A DNA stretch of 27,502 nt from positions 1 through 27,502 of the IMG/VR virus record IMGVR_UViG_3300047548_000688; one strand, 5' to 3'. Position numbers and translations under genes: made by a program. Position 1 is the first letter of the stretch. Every line of letters begins with the position of its first letter. Under the pieces are notes generated by a model that did no database searches, was not told the DNA's origin, and worked only from the letters and a program-made list of their open reading frames with translations. This document shows, in pieces, positions 5,623-12,518 of this stretch. The stretch is from a virus.

Positions 5623-5946
5623 CTAAGTCTTGGTTTGCTACACCTTCGTGCCGAATGAAACAGTAGCCTCGCCGGTTGAAACAGTCAGGCAGACGTGTAG
5701 GGTAACGGAAGTAATACAGCCGTACTGGTAACAGAGCCACTCATATCTCTACGCGTCGAGAAATAATAACAAGTTTAAATGACAAGTCAGGACCAAGCAC
5801 TTTCCGTTGTCAACCAAAGCGAACGGCGAAAACTCACCGATAGCATATAATGGTATGAAAAGTATGCGAAATACATAGCACTTTTTGTACCTGCTCGTGA
5901 CTCAAATCTACCTCTAGCATATTATATTTGTTGAAACAATACAACA
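5623..5946 (+). other. Non-coding stretch between the RNA candidate and the next gene
   Basis: No convincing rightward gene. It holds a 9-base direct repeat TGAAACAGT (5656-5664 and 5677-5685), the inverted pair CTACAC/GTGTAG (5638-5643 and 5695-5700), and smaller hairpins such as CCGTT/AACGG near 5810-5835. The base composition and repeat content suggest a structured RNA or regulatory region. A minus-strand frame starting with GTG at 5740 and ending at 5492 (82 residues, basic, Tyr/Arg/Phe-rich) is open but has no recognised motif. A minus-strand -7-like TAGATTTG lies at 5903-5910. Confidence 0.4.
5923..5930 (+). promoter_or_regulatory. -7 element (TATATTTG) for the two basic genes
   Basis: TATATTTG sits 16 bases before the ATG at 5947. 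The -33 position has no good TTG. An AT-rich leader without Shine-Dalgarno follows, as is usual in Bacteroidota. Confidence 0.5.
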
Positions 5947-6084
5947 ATGGCTAAAGTATCTAATGTAACTACATTTAAAAAGAAACGCAAGGTTAAAAGA
6001 CCTGGAGTACACGCAAAGACCAAATCCTCAAAGAGTAAAGGTGCAAAGAACTATGTTAAACTTAATGTTGGTCAAGGGAAATGA
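5947..6084 (+). CDS. Small basic protein, 45 residues
   Basis: Frame from ATG at 5947 reading MAKVSNVTTFKKKRKVKRPG and ending VKLNVGQGK. Lys/Arg-rich with a KRPGVHAKTKSSKSKGAKNY segment seen in small proteins of many tailed phages. Start supported by the promoter just upstream and by ATGA coupling with the next gene. Probably a nucleic-acid-binding or virion-associated protein; no function known. Confidence 0.65.
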   Translation: MAKVSNVTTFKKKRKVKRPGVHAKTKSSKSKGAKNYVKLNVGQGK

Positions 6085-6371
6085 GAAATAAATTGGCTGG
6101 AAAGTCTACAGGAAAAAGTAAATCTGCTAAGAGTTATGCAGAAAATCCTGAAAGCCGCAAGAAGAAACTTGCGTATGATAAGAAGTATCAATCTACACCT
6201 GAACGTGTAGCATATAGAAGTGGTTTGAATAAGGCTAACCGCGATGCTAAAACATATGGTAATGGTGATGGCAAGGATATGAGCCACACTAAATCGGGCC
6301 GTGTAGTAAAGGAAGCCGCGTCAAAGAATCGTGCTCGTCAAGGAGCGAATGGTAAAAGTACCAAGAAATAA
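6081..6371 (+). CDS. Basic phage protein with HTKSGRVV-type C-terminus
   Basis: A 96-residue, strongly basic protein. It starts RNKLAGKSTGKSKSAKSYAE, has a central NPESRKKKLAYDKKY / RSGLNKANRDAKTYGNGDG and ends HTKSGRVVKEAASKNRARQG. The same order of segments occurs in small proteins of many environmental tailed phages and T4-like cyanophages, where function is not established. ATGA overlap with the upstream basic gene; the two form a short rightward unit ending at the terminator at 6371-6405. Confidence 0.7.
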   Translation: MRNKLAGKSTGKSKSAKSYAENPESRKKKLAYDKKYQSTPERVAYRSGLNKANRDAKTYGNGDGKDMSHTKSGRVVKEAASKNRARQGANGKSTKK

Positions 6372-6405
6372 AAATGGGGCATCCACGTTTGGACCGCCCC
6401 ACTTT
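6371..6405. terminator. Bidirectional terminator between convergent genes
   Basis: TGGGGC (6375-6380) pairs with GCCCCA (6396-6401), with a nested TCC/GGA. On the minus strand the stem is followed by UUUUUAUUU, a strong terminator for the leftward operon ending at 6423. On the plus strand the following CTTTAA gives a weaker one for the gene ending at 6371. Confidence 0.7.
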
Positions 6406-6422
6406 AACGATGAGAAACTGTG

Positions 6423-6671
6423 CTATTCGTAAACAGCGTCTATTAGATCAGAGTGGATATAACCTATGTTAACACCGTTCTCTGATGCTATTGTCAACTT
6501 TTTAGGGTTGAACACAATAATTTGTCCTGTTGTAAACCCTGTCACATCAGGTCCTAATTCTAAAATCTTTCCCATTGAAGATAGTTCCGGCTTCTCGTTT
6601 GTGTGAATAGCCGAACTACTTTTGTCTATGTAGATGGGTGCTACTTTAATCATCCCTCCTGCTGGCTTCAT
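6423..6671 (-). CDS. GroES-like co-chaperonin
   Basis: An 82-residue protein with the beta-barrel pattern of Cpn10: MIKVAPIYID at the start, a short mobile-loop region (KSSSAIHTNEKPELSS), then MGKILELGPDVTGFTTGQIIVFNPK, which corresponds to the GxVxAVGPG...VxxGDxVxF segment, and a C-terminal strand YIHSDLIDAVYE. It is shorter than bacterial GroES (about 95). Phage GroES homologues (T4 gp31, RB49 CocO) serve host GroEL in capsid protein folding. Start supported by an ATGA overlap with the upstream gene. No GroEL gene is in the window. Confidence 0.6.
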   Translation of the reverse strand: MKPAGGMIKVAPIYIDKSSSAIHTNEKPELSSMGKILELGPDVTGFTTGQIIVFNPKKLTIASENGVNIGYIHSDLIDAVYE

Positions 6672-7018
6672 GCTTTGTGATTTAATGGGCGAATGAAATA
6701 CTTTTCCATCTCACCGTTGTTATACATTTCTATTAGTCTTGTGATGTCGGGTAGTTTGTAGTAGTCGGCTTTCGCAAGTTGCTTGGCGAACTCATCTGTT
6801 GCTCGTGTAACATCAGGCATCTTTACTCCGTCTACTTCCCACAGGGCCTTAATCACAATACCGTGTTCCTTTTGAATAGTGTCTACTAATCTTTTGAGTA
6901 GTTGTTTTGTCTGCTTCGTGTAGAACCATTTGATTGGCTCGCATTCATCAGCAGCATATATACCTACCTGTAGCCACATAATAAGGTTCAACACCTTCAT
7001 CTTTTCCTCTTCCGTCAT
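6668..7018 (-). CDS. Hypothetical protein, 116 residues
   Basis: Not recognised. Helical and charged (MTEEEKMKVLNLIMWLQVG, TKQTKQLLKRLVDTIQKE). ATGA-coupled to the GroES-like gene and one base after the membrane/AT-hook gene, so part of the leftward operon that starts at the recombination genes. Confidence 0.65.
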   Translation of the reverse strand: MTEEEKMKVLNLIMWLQVGIYAADECEPIKWFYTKQTKQLLKRLVDTIQKEHGIVIKALWEVDGVKMPDVTRATDEFAKQLAKADYYKLPDITRLIEMYNNGEMEKYFIRPLNHKA

Positions 7019-7019
7019 A

Positions 7020-7277
7020 CTATTTCTTGTTTTTAGATCCTAATGGACGTCCAGGTCCTCTCTTCTTTTGTGGAGGTGTACGCTTAACAATCTTCTTTAT
7101 TGACTTATTCTTAACATCAAAATACTTTTTACGGATTTCGATATAGGTTTCTATTAGACCGCTATGTCTGTATTCTAATTCCTCAAGCATTGTGCTTGTC
7201 TGTCTGTTCCAAAAGTATTGGAATACGTTTGTGATGATTGATAGTACTGCTACTACTATTGCTGTTATTTGTATCAT
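7020..7277 (-). CDS. Membrane protein with C-terminal AT-hook-like tail
   Basis: An 85-residue protein with an N-terminal membrane helix (about 3-22, QITAIVVAVLSIITNVFQYF), a charged helical linker (about 25-60) and a very basic tail KKRGPGRPLGSKNKK (71-85). The tail contains the GRP core of an AT-hook, which inserts in the DNA minor groove at A/T tracts. The combination would tether DNA to the inner membrane; this is inference from motif and topology. The start overlaps the upstream stop by ATGA. Confidence 0.6.
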   Translation of the reverse strand: MIQITAIVVAVLSIITNVFQYFWNRQTSTMLEELEYRHSGLIETYIEIRKKYFDVKNKSIKKIVKRTPPQKKRGPGRPLGSKNKK

Positions 7278-7492
7278 TTTGCTAAATTTTTAAGTTTTCT
7301 AATTGCGTTTCTTTCGTTGAGTGCCAGTATGTATAGGCAATCGTTTTCCATTGTTACCTTGCGGCGACCATTCTCATCGGTTTCATACTCCGTGCAGATA
7401 GCCAACTCGGTTGTCTTGGTGTTGTAACGGAACAGCTTGTGTCCCTTGTGGACAGCCATTGTGCCCATCAGTTTCTCTTGTTCATCCGACAT
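7274..7492 (-). CDS. Hypothetical protein, 72 residues
   Basis: Not recognised. Middle portion beta-rich (KLFRYNTKTTELAICTEYETDENGRRKVTMEND) followed by a basic helix (NERNAIRKLKNLAK). Overlaps the upstream gene by 11 bases and the membrane/AT-hook gene by ATGA. Confidence 0.6.
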   Translation of the reverse strand: MSDEQEKLMGTMAVHKGHKLFRYNTKTTELAICTEYETDENGRRKVTMENDCLYILALNERNAIRKLKNLAK

Positions 7493-7904
7493 CTTCTTTG
7501 AATTTAATTAGTTTATCTTTAGTTATCTTGACTACCTTCTTGTCGCCTTCTATACTTACATTATCCATCATGTATATGTCAGTGACTTTTGCGTAGCCGA
7601 CAAAATCAACTTCGCCCTTATCAATATGTGTTAGTACAACAAGGTCGGCATCAATCTTCTTTGCTTTCGATATATCAAGTTCAATACAATCATCACCAGT
7701 GATATGAAGGCGAATACGCTTATCATTAAACACCAGGTGATAATCGAATTGTTCTTTCAAGGAGTCGAAGAAGATGTTCTTCCATTTAGCGAAGGCATAG
7801 CCGGCTATAATATCATTAACATCTCCTTCGAGGTTAAGGTACAATCTGTTGGACATCATTAGATAGGATGTTCCATGTTCTTGGGGATCAAGTGTTACTT
7901 TCAT
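7482..7904 (-). CDS. Hypothetical protein, 140 residues
   Basis: Not recognised. N-terminal DPQEHGTSYLMMSNRLYLNL, then alternating strands with several Asp residues (IDADLVVLTHIDKGEVDFVGYAKV) and a Lys-rich C-terminus. Lies between the recT-coupled 41-residue gene and the small gene at 7274. The beta-rich, acidic character could fit a small DNA-mimic or nuclease-like fold, but there is no motif to support either. Confidence 0.6.
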   Translation of the reverse strand: MKVTLDPQEHGTSYLMMSNRLYLNLEGDVNDIIAGYAFAKWKNIFFDSLKEQFDYHLVFNDKRIRLHITGDDCIELDISKAKKIDADLVVLTHIDKGEVDFVGYAKVTDIYMMDNVSIEGDKKVVKITKDKLIKFKEDVG

Positions 7905-8013
7905 TTCTATTTAGTTGTTTGTATTTACGGAATATGGCGCGTATGTGATGTACGTTTAAACGTACACCACTATACACTAAGCCTTCAATTTCTGTTAGGA
8001 TTTCGTCTATCAT
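7888..8013 (-). CDS. Small protein downstream of recT, 41 residues
   Basis: Short frame MIDEILTEIEGLVYSGVRLN, then HHIRAIFRKYKQLNRNESNT. Its ATG overlaps the recT stop (ATGA), which is this operon's usual coupling, and its end overlaps the next gene by 17 bases. Helical and amphipathic; no family recognised. Confidence 0.5.
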   Translation of the reverse strand: MIDEILTEIEGLVYSGVRLNVHHIRAIFRKYKQLNRNESNT

Positions 8014-8822
8014 AGGTCATTAAAGATTTCGTCTTTAACCTCGTGCTTCTCAACGAAGTCTACATCCTGTATTTCTACACCACCATCTTCGTTGATGACT
8101 GCTCTACTACCTGTAGATAGTTTGTCATCTACCTCAACAGCCATTGCTATTTCGGGTACACCCTGCTTTGGAACTGTCTTGAGGCATTGCTTGATAGCCG
8201 CCTTCTTGTACATCCAATCGGCTACATCAGTACCATTATTGTAGGGACTTGATTGAGAGCCAGCACCCTTGCTAATCTTCTTGATAGCATTAAGTTGATT
8301 GGCGTCAAGCACCTCAATGATTGGGTCAGCACCCTCAAGTTTAACAATACCATACGTGCAGTACACCTCCTTCTCACGATCCTGTTCAGGTGTTCTGTTC
8401 ATAATAGGTGTGTGTTCAAGGATGACATCCATACCACGTGAGTAGCGGAACAGACCTGCCTCAACCTCATCGGTGTATACAACACCTGCATATACCGACT
8501 TAACTCGTGGGTTACGATAGGCAATTTCTACTAAGCCCTTATAGCCTACTTGGAATTGAGCCTCATTACCATAAGGAATGATGTAGGAAAATCCAGAAGG
8601 GGTGTTGAACGGAAGTTTTAACTCCGCTGATAAAAGCACAGCCGCAAATAAAGAACCTCGGTCACAATTAAGTAGTTTAGGTGTCTTTTTTACTGCTGTC
8701 ATAACAGACATAGCGAACTCGTCTGCTGTGATACCATACTTGTTACCAACTAACTTGGTGATGGTTTCTTCATAAGCCTTAACTTGGCTCTCGAACTTTT
8801 TGATTTCTACTGCTTTGTTCAT
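8010..8822 (-). CDS. recT: RecT-family single-strand annealing protein
   Basis: A 270-residue protein with the RecT core: SVMTAVKKTPKLLNCDRGSLF (39-59, the helix followed by the conserved C-x-x-x-S), AVLLSAELKLPFNTPSGFSYIIPYG (61-85), AQFQVGYKGLVEIAYRNP (88-105) with the family's Q-x-G-Y-K-G signature, and DWMYKKAAIKQCLKTVP (201-217). RecT pairs complementary single strands made by a partner exonuclease. The RecE-like gene lies 2 bases upstream in the same operon, giving a complete annealing recombination pair that can serve genome replication and repair. The acidic C-terminus may contact other replication proteins. Confidence 0.93.
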   Translation of the reverse strand: MNKAVEIKKFESQVKAYEETITKLVGNKYGITADEFAMSVMTAVKKTPKLLNCDRGSLFAAVLLSAELKLPFNTPSGFSYIIPYGNEAQFQVGYKGLVEIAYRNPRVKSVYAGVVYTDEVEAGLFRYSRGMDVILEHTPIMNRTPEQDREKEVYCTYGIVKLEGADPIIEVLDANQLNAIKKISKGAGSQSSPYNNGTDVADWMYKKAAIKQCLKTVPKQGVPEIAMAVEVDDKLSTGSRAVINEDGGVEIQDVDFVEKHEVKDEIFNDL

Positions 8823-8824
8823 AT

Positions 8825-9679
8825 TTAGAATTGATTAGTTAACTCATCATTCTCTGCCTTCATATAGGCAAAGTCGGGTAGGTCCATATCCATAACACCT
8901 GAGCTATGGCTGGATAGTATATCGTATTGCGCTGACCAATCGTTAGTGTCTACGCAACGCTTGTGCAGGTTAAGTAGTGATTGACAGGTAATCCAACCGA
9001 CATTGATTGCTGATTCAGCCAACATAAAGACTGATGCAGCGTATGGCGGTTCCTTCTCTACTACAATGAATAGGAAGCGTTTGAATGTGTCCTCGCCGTG
9101 AATAGCGTTCAACCCATTAATATAGAAAGCCGCCTGTTCGTGATAACGATAGTTCCATATAGCACGCTGAAAATCGGTAGGGTGTGCAGATATGGTTGTC
9201 TTTAGGTCAAACACAAGTCTTGATGCTGTGTTGTATCCGTCAGGCTTACCCTTACACATAAGTCCAGTCATTGGATCTGTCCAAGATATTCCGTTCTCAA
9301 TGGTTGCTGATGCAAGAAGTTTCTGCACGGCAGGGATACGAAGAACATTGTCAGCCATACCCTTTGCTTGGTTGTAGGTGTCAATGTCAATTACCATACG
9401 TCCGTGTCTTGCCGCCTCTTCAACGATAACCTGCTTCCATAGTTTGTTCTCTGAGTTGCGGAAGTCAGCATCACGATTAGGACGCTTATCAACATCAAGG
9501 ATAGTATAATCATTATCCATATTGTGTGGTTCAAGAACAAGCGTGTGGACAAGAGTACCGAGTTTTTGCGCTTCGGTTGAATCCTTCTTGTTGTCTTGGT
9601 TCCATTTGAAATGGAGTGGGCTTTTGTGATAAAGCTTTAGTGAGGAGTAGTTAACCCCTTCAAGTTCAAAATAGTTCAT
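8825..9679 (-). CDS. RecE-like PD-(D/E)XK exonuclease
   Basis: A 284-residue protein with the RecE/PDDEXK_1 motif set: helix motif GTLVHTLVLEP (41-51, His45), ISWTDPMTGLMCKGKPDGYN (131-150) with the metal-binding GKPD, VFDLKTT (156-162) carrying the catalytic D-x-K, and YRYHEQAAFYING (177-189) corresponding to the Q-x-x-x-Y motif. Such enzymes degrade one strand of duplex ends 5' to 3', giving single strands for RecT next door. Compared with E. coli RecE (866 residues), only the nuclease domain is present, as in many phages. Confidence 0.88.
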   Translation of the reverse strand: MNYFELEGVNYSSLKLYHKSPLHFKWNQDNKKDSTEAQKLGTLVHTLVLEPHNMDNDYTILDVDKRPNRDADFRNSENKLWKQVIVEEAARHGRMVIDIDTYNQAKGMADNVLRIPAVQKLLASATIENGISWTDPMTGLMCKGKPDGYNTASRLVFDLKTTISAHPTDFQRAIWNYRYHEQAAFYINGLNAIHGEDTFKRFLFIVVEKEPPYAASVFMLAESAINVGWITCQSLLNLHKRCVDTNDWSAQYDILSSHSSGVMDMDLPDFAYMKAENDELTNQF

Positions 9680-9686
9680 AGTTTAT

Positions 9687-10061
9687 TTATTTTTGCGTGA
9701 TAGTGGACGGCAGGTCTAACATACCAGGGTTGTACGTAAATGCACAAAAGAATCTTGACACTTGGTATATCTCTGAACAGTATCTGTATAATACCTCAAT
9801 CCAAAATGCGTCATCTACTTTTGGAACGCCGCTAATAATCCTACGCAATCTAACGCGCCTCTCATTAGCATCAGGTTCAAGTGCTACAAATAGTAGGTCA
9901 AAGTTCTTTGCATAAGGTAGATACTTAAGAGTAGTATCAAGCCCTGCCATATTCAATGCCTCATATACACGAGCCTTTAGTTCGTATGTTCGCTTAATCT
10001 TATCGGCACGCGTAATCCTTTTTACAGCAGATGCCTTAACTCTTTTTGCTGGCCTTGTCAT
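9687..10061 (-). CDS. Hypothetical protein, 124 residues
   Basis: Start chosen at the ATG reading MTRPAKRVKASAVKR, which overlaps the upstream stop by ATGA; an ATG 19 codons earlier would overlap that gene by 61 bases. N-terminus very basic, then a helical region (KIKRTYELKARVYEALNMAGL) and VPKVDDAFWIEVLYRYCSEIYQVSRF. Not recognised. Immediately upstream of the RecE-like gene, so it may be an operon partner in recombination. Confidence 0.6.
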   Translation of the reverse strand: MTRPAKRVKASAVKRITRADKIKRTYELKARVYEALNMAGLDTTLKYLPYAKNFDLLFVALEPDANERRVRLRRIISGVPKVDDAFWIEVLYRYCSEIYQVSRFFCAFTYNPGMLDLPSTITQK

Positions 10062-10285
10062 TTCTGTTTTCTTGTGGCTCGTTCTTGAGCCGTTAGTATT
10101 CTTATTAGTTCTTCCCATTTGGTAACGTCATCTTCGGTAAAGGTGTAGCAGGACTGCCGGAATACTCTCATCATCTTTCGATAGTATTCAGGGAAGTAGA
10201 CTTGAGATGTTCTCTTCGGGTCCCTGTCCTTAACACCGAACCATCTAACTACCTTTTGGGCTCTTTTGAGTAGGTCAGCCTTCAA
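10058..10285 (-). CDS. Hypothetical basic protein, 75 residues
   Basis: Not recognised. Basic and aromatic (AQKVVRWFGVKDRDPKRT, EYYRKMMRVFRQSCYTF) with a helical C-terminus. Overlaps the HTH gene by 11 bases and is ATGA-coupled to the following gene. Confidence 0.6.
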   Translation of the reverse strand: MKADLLKRAQKVVRWFGVKDRDPKRTSQVYFPEYYRKMMRVFRQSCYTFTEDDVTKWEELIRILTAQERATRKQK

Positions 10286-10466
10286 GCGACTCTATATCAA
10301 CGAATAGTTGTTGAAGTACGTCACGTATTGCATCCGACTCATCATCGGTGATAGCACCCTTGTGTACGATGCGGTGCATCTTTGAACGCTCTATATCGCA
10401 TACCCTGGCAATCTCCGATAGGGAGAGCAGGTCTATATTCTTTTGTAGAAACTCTATTAGTGTCAT
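10275..10466 (-). CDS. Small helix-turn-helix DNA-binding protein
   Basis: A 63-residue protein that is almost all one HTH domain: LSLSEIARVCDIERSKMHRI (about 14-33) gives helix-turn-recognition helix, followed by AITDDESDAIRDVLQQLF. This is the size and pattern of Cro-like regulators. First gene of the leftward recombination operon, so it may be an autoregulator. Directly before the ATG the sequence TATCTTTA resembles a -7 element, but would leave almost no leader. Confidence 0.6.
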   Translation of the reverse strand: MTLIEFLQKNIDLLSLSEIARVCDIERSKMHRIVHKGAITDDESDAIRDVLQQLFVDIESLEG

Positions 10467-10520
10467 AGTGTAAAGATAATGTAATTAAATTTAATCATCA
10501 ATTTTTTAGTAAAATGTTTA

Positions 10521-10730
10521 TCAACAAGTTACTGCATCCATGTTCTTAACTACGACTGCTCCGTGTTTCATACGTTTCCACTGATCTATGTTAAGTCGTT
10601 TGAAATATCTATTTCGGTTAACGTAATCTACGCACGCAGCGTAATTAGAACTTCTGAATAGCGTTTCTTTTGTGCCGTCTGCACGAGTTTCAAATACCTC
10701 ATACCATTGTTCTGGTTGCTTATTAAACAT
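10521..10730 (-). CDS. Hypothetical protein, 69 residues
   Basis: Starts MFNKQPEQWYEVFETRADGT, continues ETLFRSSNYAACVDYVNRNR. The strand-strand-helix pattern with WYEVFE...G...LF.S.NYA.C..YV is common in small proteins of Bacteroidota and their phages; function unknown. Separated from the HTH gene by 54 A/T-rich bases. Confidence 0.6.
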   Translation of the reverse strand: MFNKQPEQWYEVFETRADGTKETLFRSSNYAACVDYVNRNRYFKRLNIDQWKRMKHGAVVVKNMDAVTC

Positions 10731-10801
10731 CTTAAATTGGGTTTAGTTAGAATTATGTTCTTTAGATAGTCTATTTTATTTATTAGTGCTAACAAAAGGT
10801 A

Positions 10802-10828
10802 AGTGCTTGACAATCAACGCCAAGCACT
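10802..10828. repeat. 8-bp perfect hairpin in the 10731-10867 intergenic stretch
   Basis: AGTGCTTG (10802-10809) and CAAGCACT (10821-10828) form a perfect 8-bp stem with an 11-base loop. It lies after the leftward gene ending at 10868. No clear U tract follows, so it may be a processing site or a factor-dependent end. A minus-strand -7-like TAGTTTTG is at 10856-10863. Confidence 0.45.
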
Positions 10829-10867
10829 GTACACTTATGCTAGTAACCAAATAAACAAAACTAAAAC

Positions 10868-11023
10868 TTAATGTGTTGATTTATAATCTTTTACAATGCC
10901 ATATAGCGCATCGTTTTCCTTACGTACCATAATAGCCCACTCATTGTAGTCTACCTGTGGTCTATTAACTCCTTGTTCCGTACTACTTAGTACGCAAATG
11001 AATCTATTCTTCTGTGCTTCCAT
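10868..11023 (-). CDS. Hypothetical protein, 51 residues
   Basis: Start chosen at MEAQKNRFICVLSSTEQG, overlapping the upstream gene by 20 bases rather than 107. Short beta-rich start and charged end (VRKENDALYGIVKDYKSTH). Not recognised. Confidence 0.5.
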   Translation of the reverse strand: MEAQKNRFICVLSSTEQGVNRPQVDYNEWAIMVRKENDALYGIVKDYKSTH

Positions 11024-11228
11024 TCTTAATTTTATTAATTTGTTTAGCCCTCCAATGTGCTGGTGCAACATCCATTTGGTATGGAATACTGTAGTCCATA
11101 AACTTCTCACTAGCCTTCTGCCAGTTAAGGTTATGACACATACAATCTCCTATGCCTCGTATCTCGGAGTCACACTCTCGTGCGCATTTGTGTATGGCGC
11201 ACATCTGAATCTGTTCAATCTTCACCAT
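11004..11228 (-). CDS. Cys-rich small protein, 74 residues
   Basis: Contains QMCAIHKCARECDSE, then GIGDCMCHN: five cysteines plus histidines in the first 32 residues, suggesting a small zinc site. C-terminal part SIPYQMDVAPAHWRAKQINK. Not assigned to a family. Overlaps its upstream neighbour by 14 bases. Confidence 0.55.
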   Translation of the reverse strand: MVKIEQIQMCAIHKCARECDSEIRGIGDCMCHNLNWQKASEKFMDYSIPYQMDVAPAHWRAKQINKIKNGSTEE

Positions 11229-11409
11229 AAATAATATCGTATATAGTGTTTAACACAGCCCCTGTAAAACCTGTGCACAGGGATATTAAAAGTAGATTCA
11301 CCGACACTTGCCTGTGAATATCTAAGTCGCTTGCGAATATCCATAGTATTACGCTTGTTGGTGTACATATAGCAGATGCTATGTACAAGAATTCAATTAA
11401 TCTTTTCAT
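11215..11409 (-). CDS. Two-helix membrane protein, 64 residues
   Basis: Two hydrophobic stretches, about 5-26 (IEFLYIASAICTPTSVILWIFA) and 36-58, joined by a short charged loop (SDLDIHRQ) and ending in an acidic tail (YGED). Likely inner membrane. Coupled by ATGA to the DUF1281-like gene. Function unknown; superinfection control is one option without direct evidence. Confidence 0.55.
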   Translation of the reverse strand: MKRLIEFLYIASAICTPTSVILWIFASDLDIHRQVSVNLLLISLCTGFTGAVLNTIYDIIYGED

Positions 11410-11906
11410 CGTGTGGTTAGTATTTGATCTTTACTTACAGGTGCTAATGGAGAGTTGTTTATTACATCTACGATAAAGTCATACTCTGACTGATACTTCT
11501 CGCCTTTGTATATGTAAACATCTTCCTCCTCATTATATTGAAAGTTAGTTTCCGAAGCGTCAGCCAACATCACAACATTAGGCATTGATGGGTCAAATAT
11601 CATCTTGCCGTACAATGCAAGTCCAGGTTCATCCCATTCCATCTCGAATGCAATTTTGAAACGCCGCCCGATAAGGTAGATAGTATTAAGAGGTGGACTC
11701 CATCTGCTATCAAATCTATATGAGCCGACATCATTTTTTTCTATGTCGAACATATACATAGCGTCATACTTATTGCAAGCACTCCAAGAGGGACGAACAC
11801 CATGTCCGTTAATTGCTTGTTCCTTCATAAGTTTGGTGAATAGTTCATCCACCTTGTCTAAATTCTCACCGGAGAATGTAACATTGTTGTTGCACCAATT
11901 AGGCAT
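11406..11906 (-). CDS. DUF1281/Api92-like ferredoxin-fold protein
   Basis: A 166-residue protein starting MPNWCNNNVTFSGE, the hallmark N-terminus of the YubB/Api92 (DUF1281) family, and carrying SRWSPPLNTIYLIGRRF and AFEMEWDEPGLALYG, matching the family's W-x-P-P and E-x-x-E-P-G-x-x-x-x-G segments. These proteins occur on plasmids and phages and have a ferredoxin-like domain of unknown role. Here it sits in the accessory region between a membrane protein and small unknown genes. Confidence 0.75.
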   Translation of the reverse strand: MPNWCNNNVTFSGENLDKVDELFTKLMKEQAINGHGVRPSWSACNKYDAMYMFDIEKNDVGSYRFDSRWSPPLNTIYLIGRRFKIAFEMEWDEPGLALYGKMIFDPSMPNVVMLADASETNFQYNEEEDVYIYKGEKYQSEYDFIVDVINNSPLAPVSKDQILTTR

Positions 11907-12024
11907 TGTATACCTCCTTCATATAATCTTTAAGAGTGTTAAACATTCTGATACCCTCCTCTTCGTTGGAGGTGTAGTACTCGATGAAGTTTCTTATTTG
12001 GTCCTCTACTTCTTGTTTGCTCAT
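11899..12024 (-). CDS. Small acidic protein, 41 residues
   Basis: Short frame MSKQEVEDQIRNFIEYYTSN, then EEEGIRMFNTLKDYMKEVYNA. ATGA overlap with the upstream gene and 8-base overlap with the DUF1281-like gene make it fit exactly between them. Helical; no family recognised. Confidence 0.55.
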   Translation of the reverse strand: MSKQEVEDQIRNFIEYYTSNEEEGIRMFNTLKDYMKEVYNA

Positions 12025-12245
12025 CTTTCTAATTGATATTTGGTTGAACTTATTTCTTTATACACAGGTAGTTGTCTGCTGAAGAAGCGTTGAATACTAT
12101 GGACATTCATCCATTGTACCGATTCCCACCGACCTTGATTACTTCTTATGTATAGGCGCCACATATTACCGCCTCCAAAATCTCCTGTATCCTTCTCGGC
12201 TTTTAGATTGCCTTCGATAACTTCATAGTCTTGTATGCTGTTCAT
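12021..12245 (-). CDS. Hypothetical protein, 74 residues
   Basis: Not recognised. Beta-rich (YEVIEGNLKAEKDTGDFGGG, MWRLYIRSNQGRWESVQW) then helix (VHSIQRFFSRQL). Part of the leftward accessory operon; ATGA-coupled to the 41-residue gene. Confidence 0.6.
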   Translation of the reverse strand: MNSIQDYEVIEGNLKAEKDTGDFGGGNMWRLYIRSNQGRWESVQWMNVHSIQRFFSRQLPVYKEISSTKYQLER

Positions 12246-12254
12246 ATCGTATGG

Positions 12255-12515
12255 TTAAGATTTAAAATAAAGTTCTCCTACTGAAAAGTATCTATCGTAA
12301 GATACGTTCTCTACAATAGTTACCATTGATCCATTGCGAATACCATCCGCATAGTACTGGGCATACTTATCGTTCGAAGTATCGAACACTTTAAGTACGT
12401 TTGTTGGGTCAACCTTTGACACACCATACATTGGTGTGTGTGTTAAGGCGATTCTAATCATTGGGAATGTATCAGCCAATATCTGACGATAGTACCCTGT
12501 TGGTGCTTTCTCCAT
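12255..12515 (-). CDS. Hypothetical protein, 86 residues
   Basis: Not recognised. N-terminal EKAPTGYYRQILADTFPMIR and a beta-rich C-terminus ending RYFSVGELYFKS. 9 bases from the next gene. Confidence 0.55.
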   Translation of the reverse strand: MEKAPTGYYRQILADTFPMIRIALTHTPMYGVSKVDPTNVLKVFDTSNDKYAQYYADGIRNGSMVTIVENVSYDRYFSVGELYFKS

Positions 12516-12518
12516 AGT

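Noticed and set aside
5630-5760. tRNA or tmRNA-like gene in the structured stretch
   Set aside because: No T-loop sequence (GGTTCRANNCC), no cloverleaf and no CCA end could be found on either strand.
7210-7217. Minus-strand TACTTTTG
   Set aside because: Lies inside a coding region with no gene start nearby; expected by chance. The same holds for TAGATTTG at 11711-11718.
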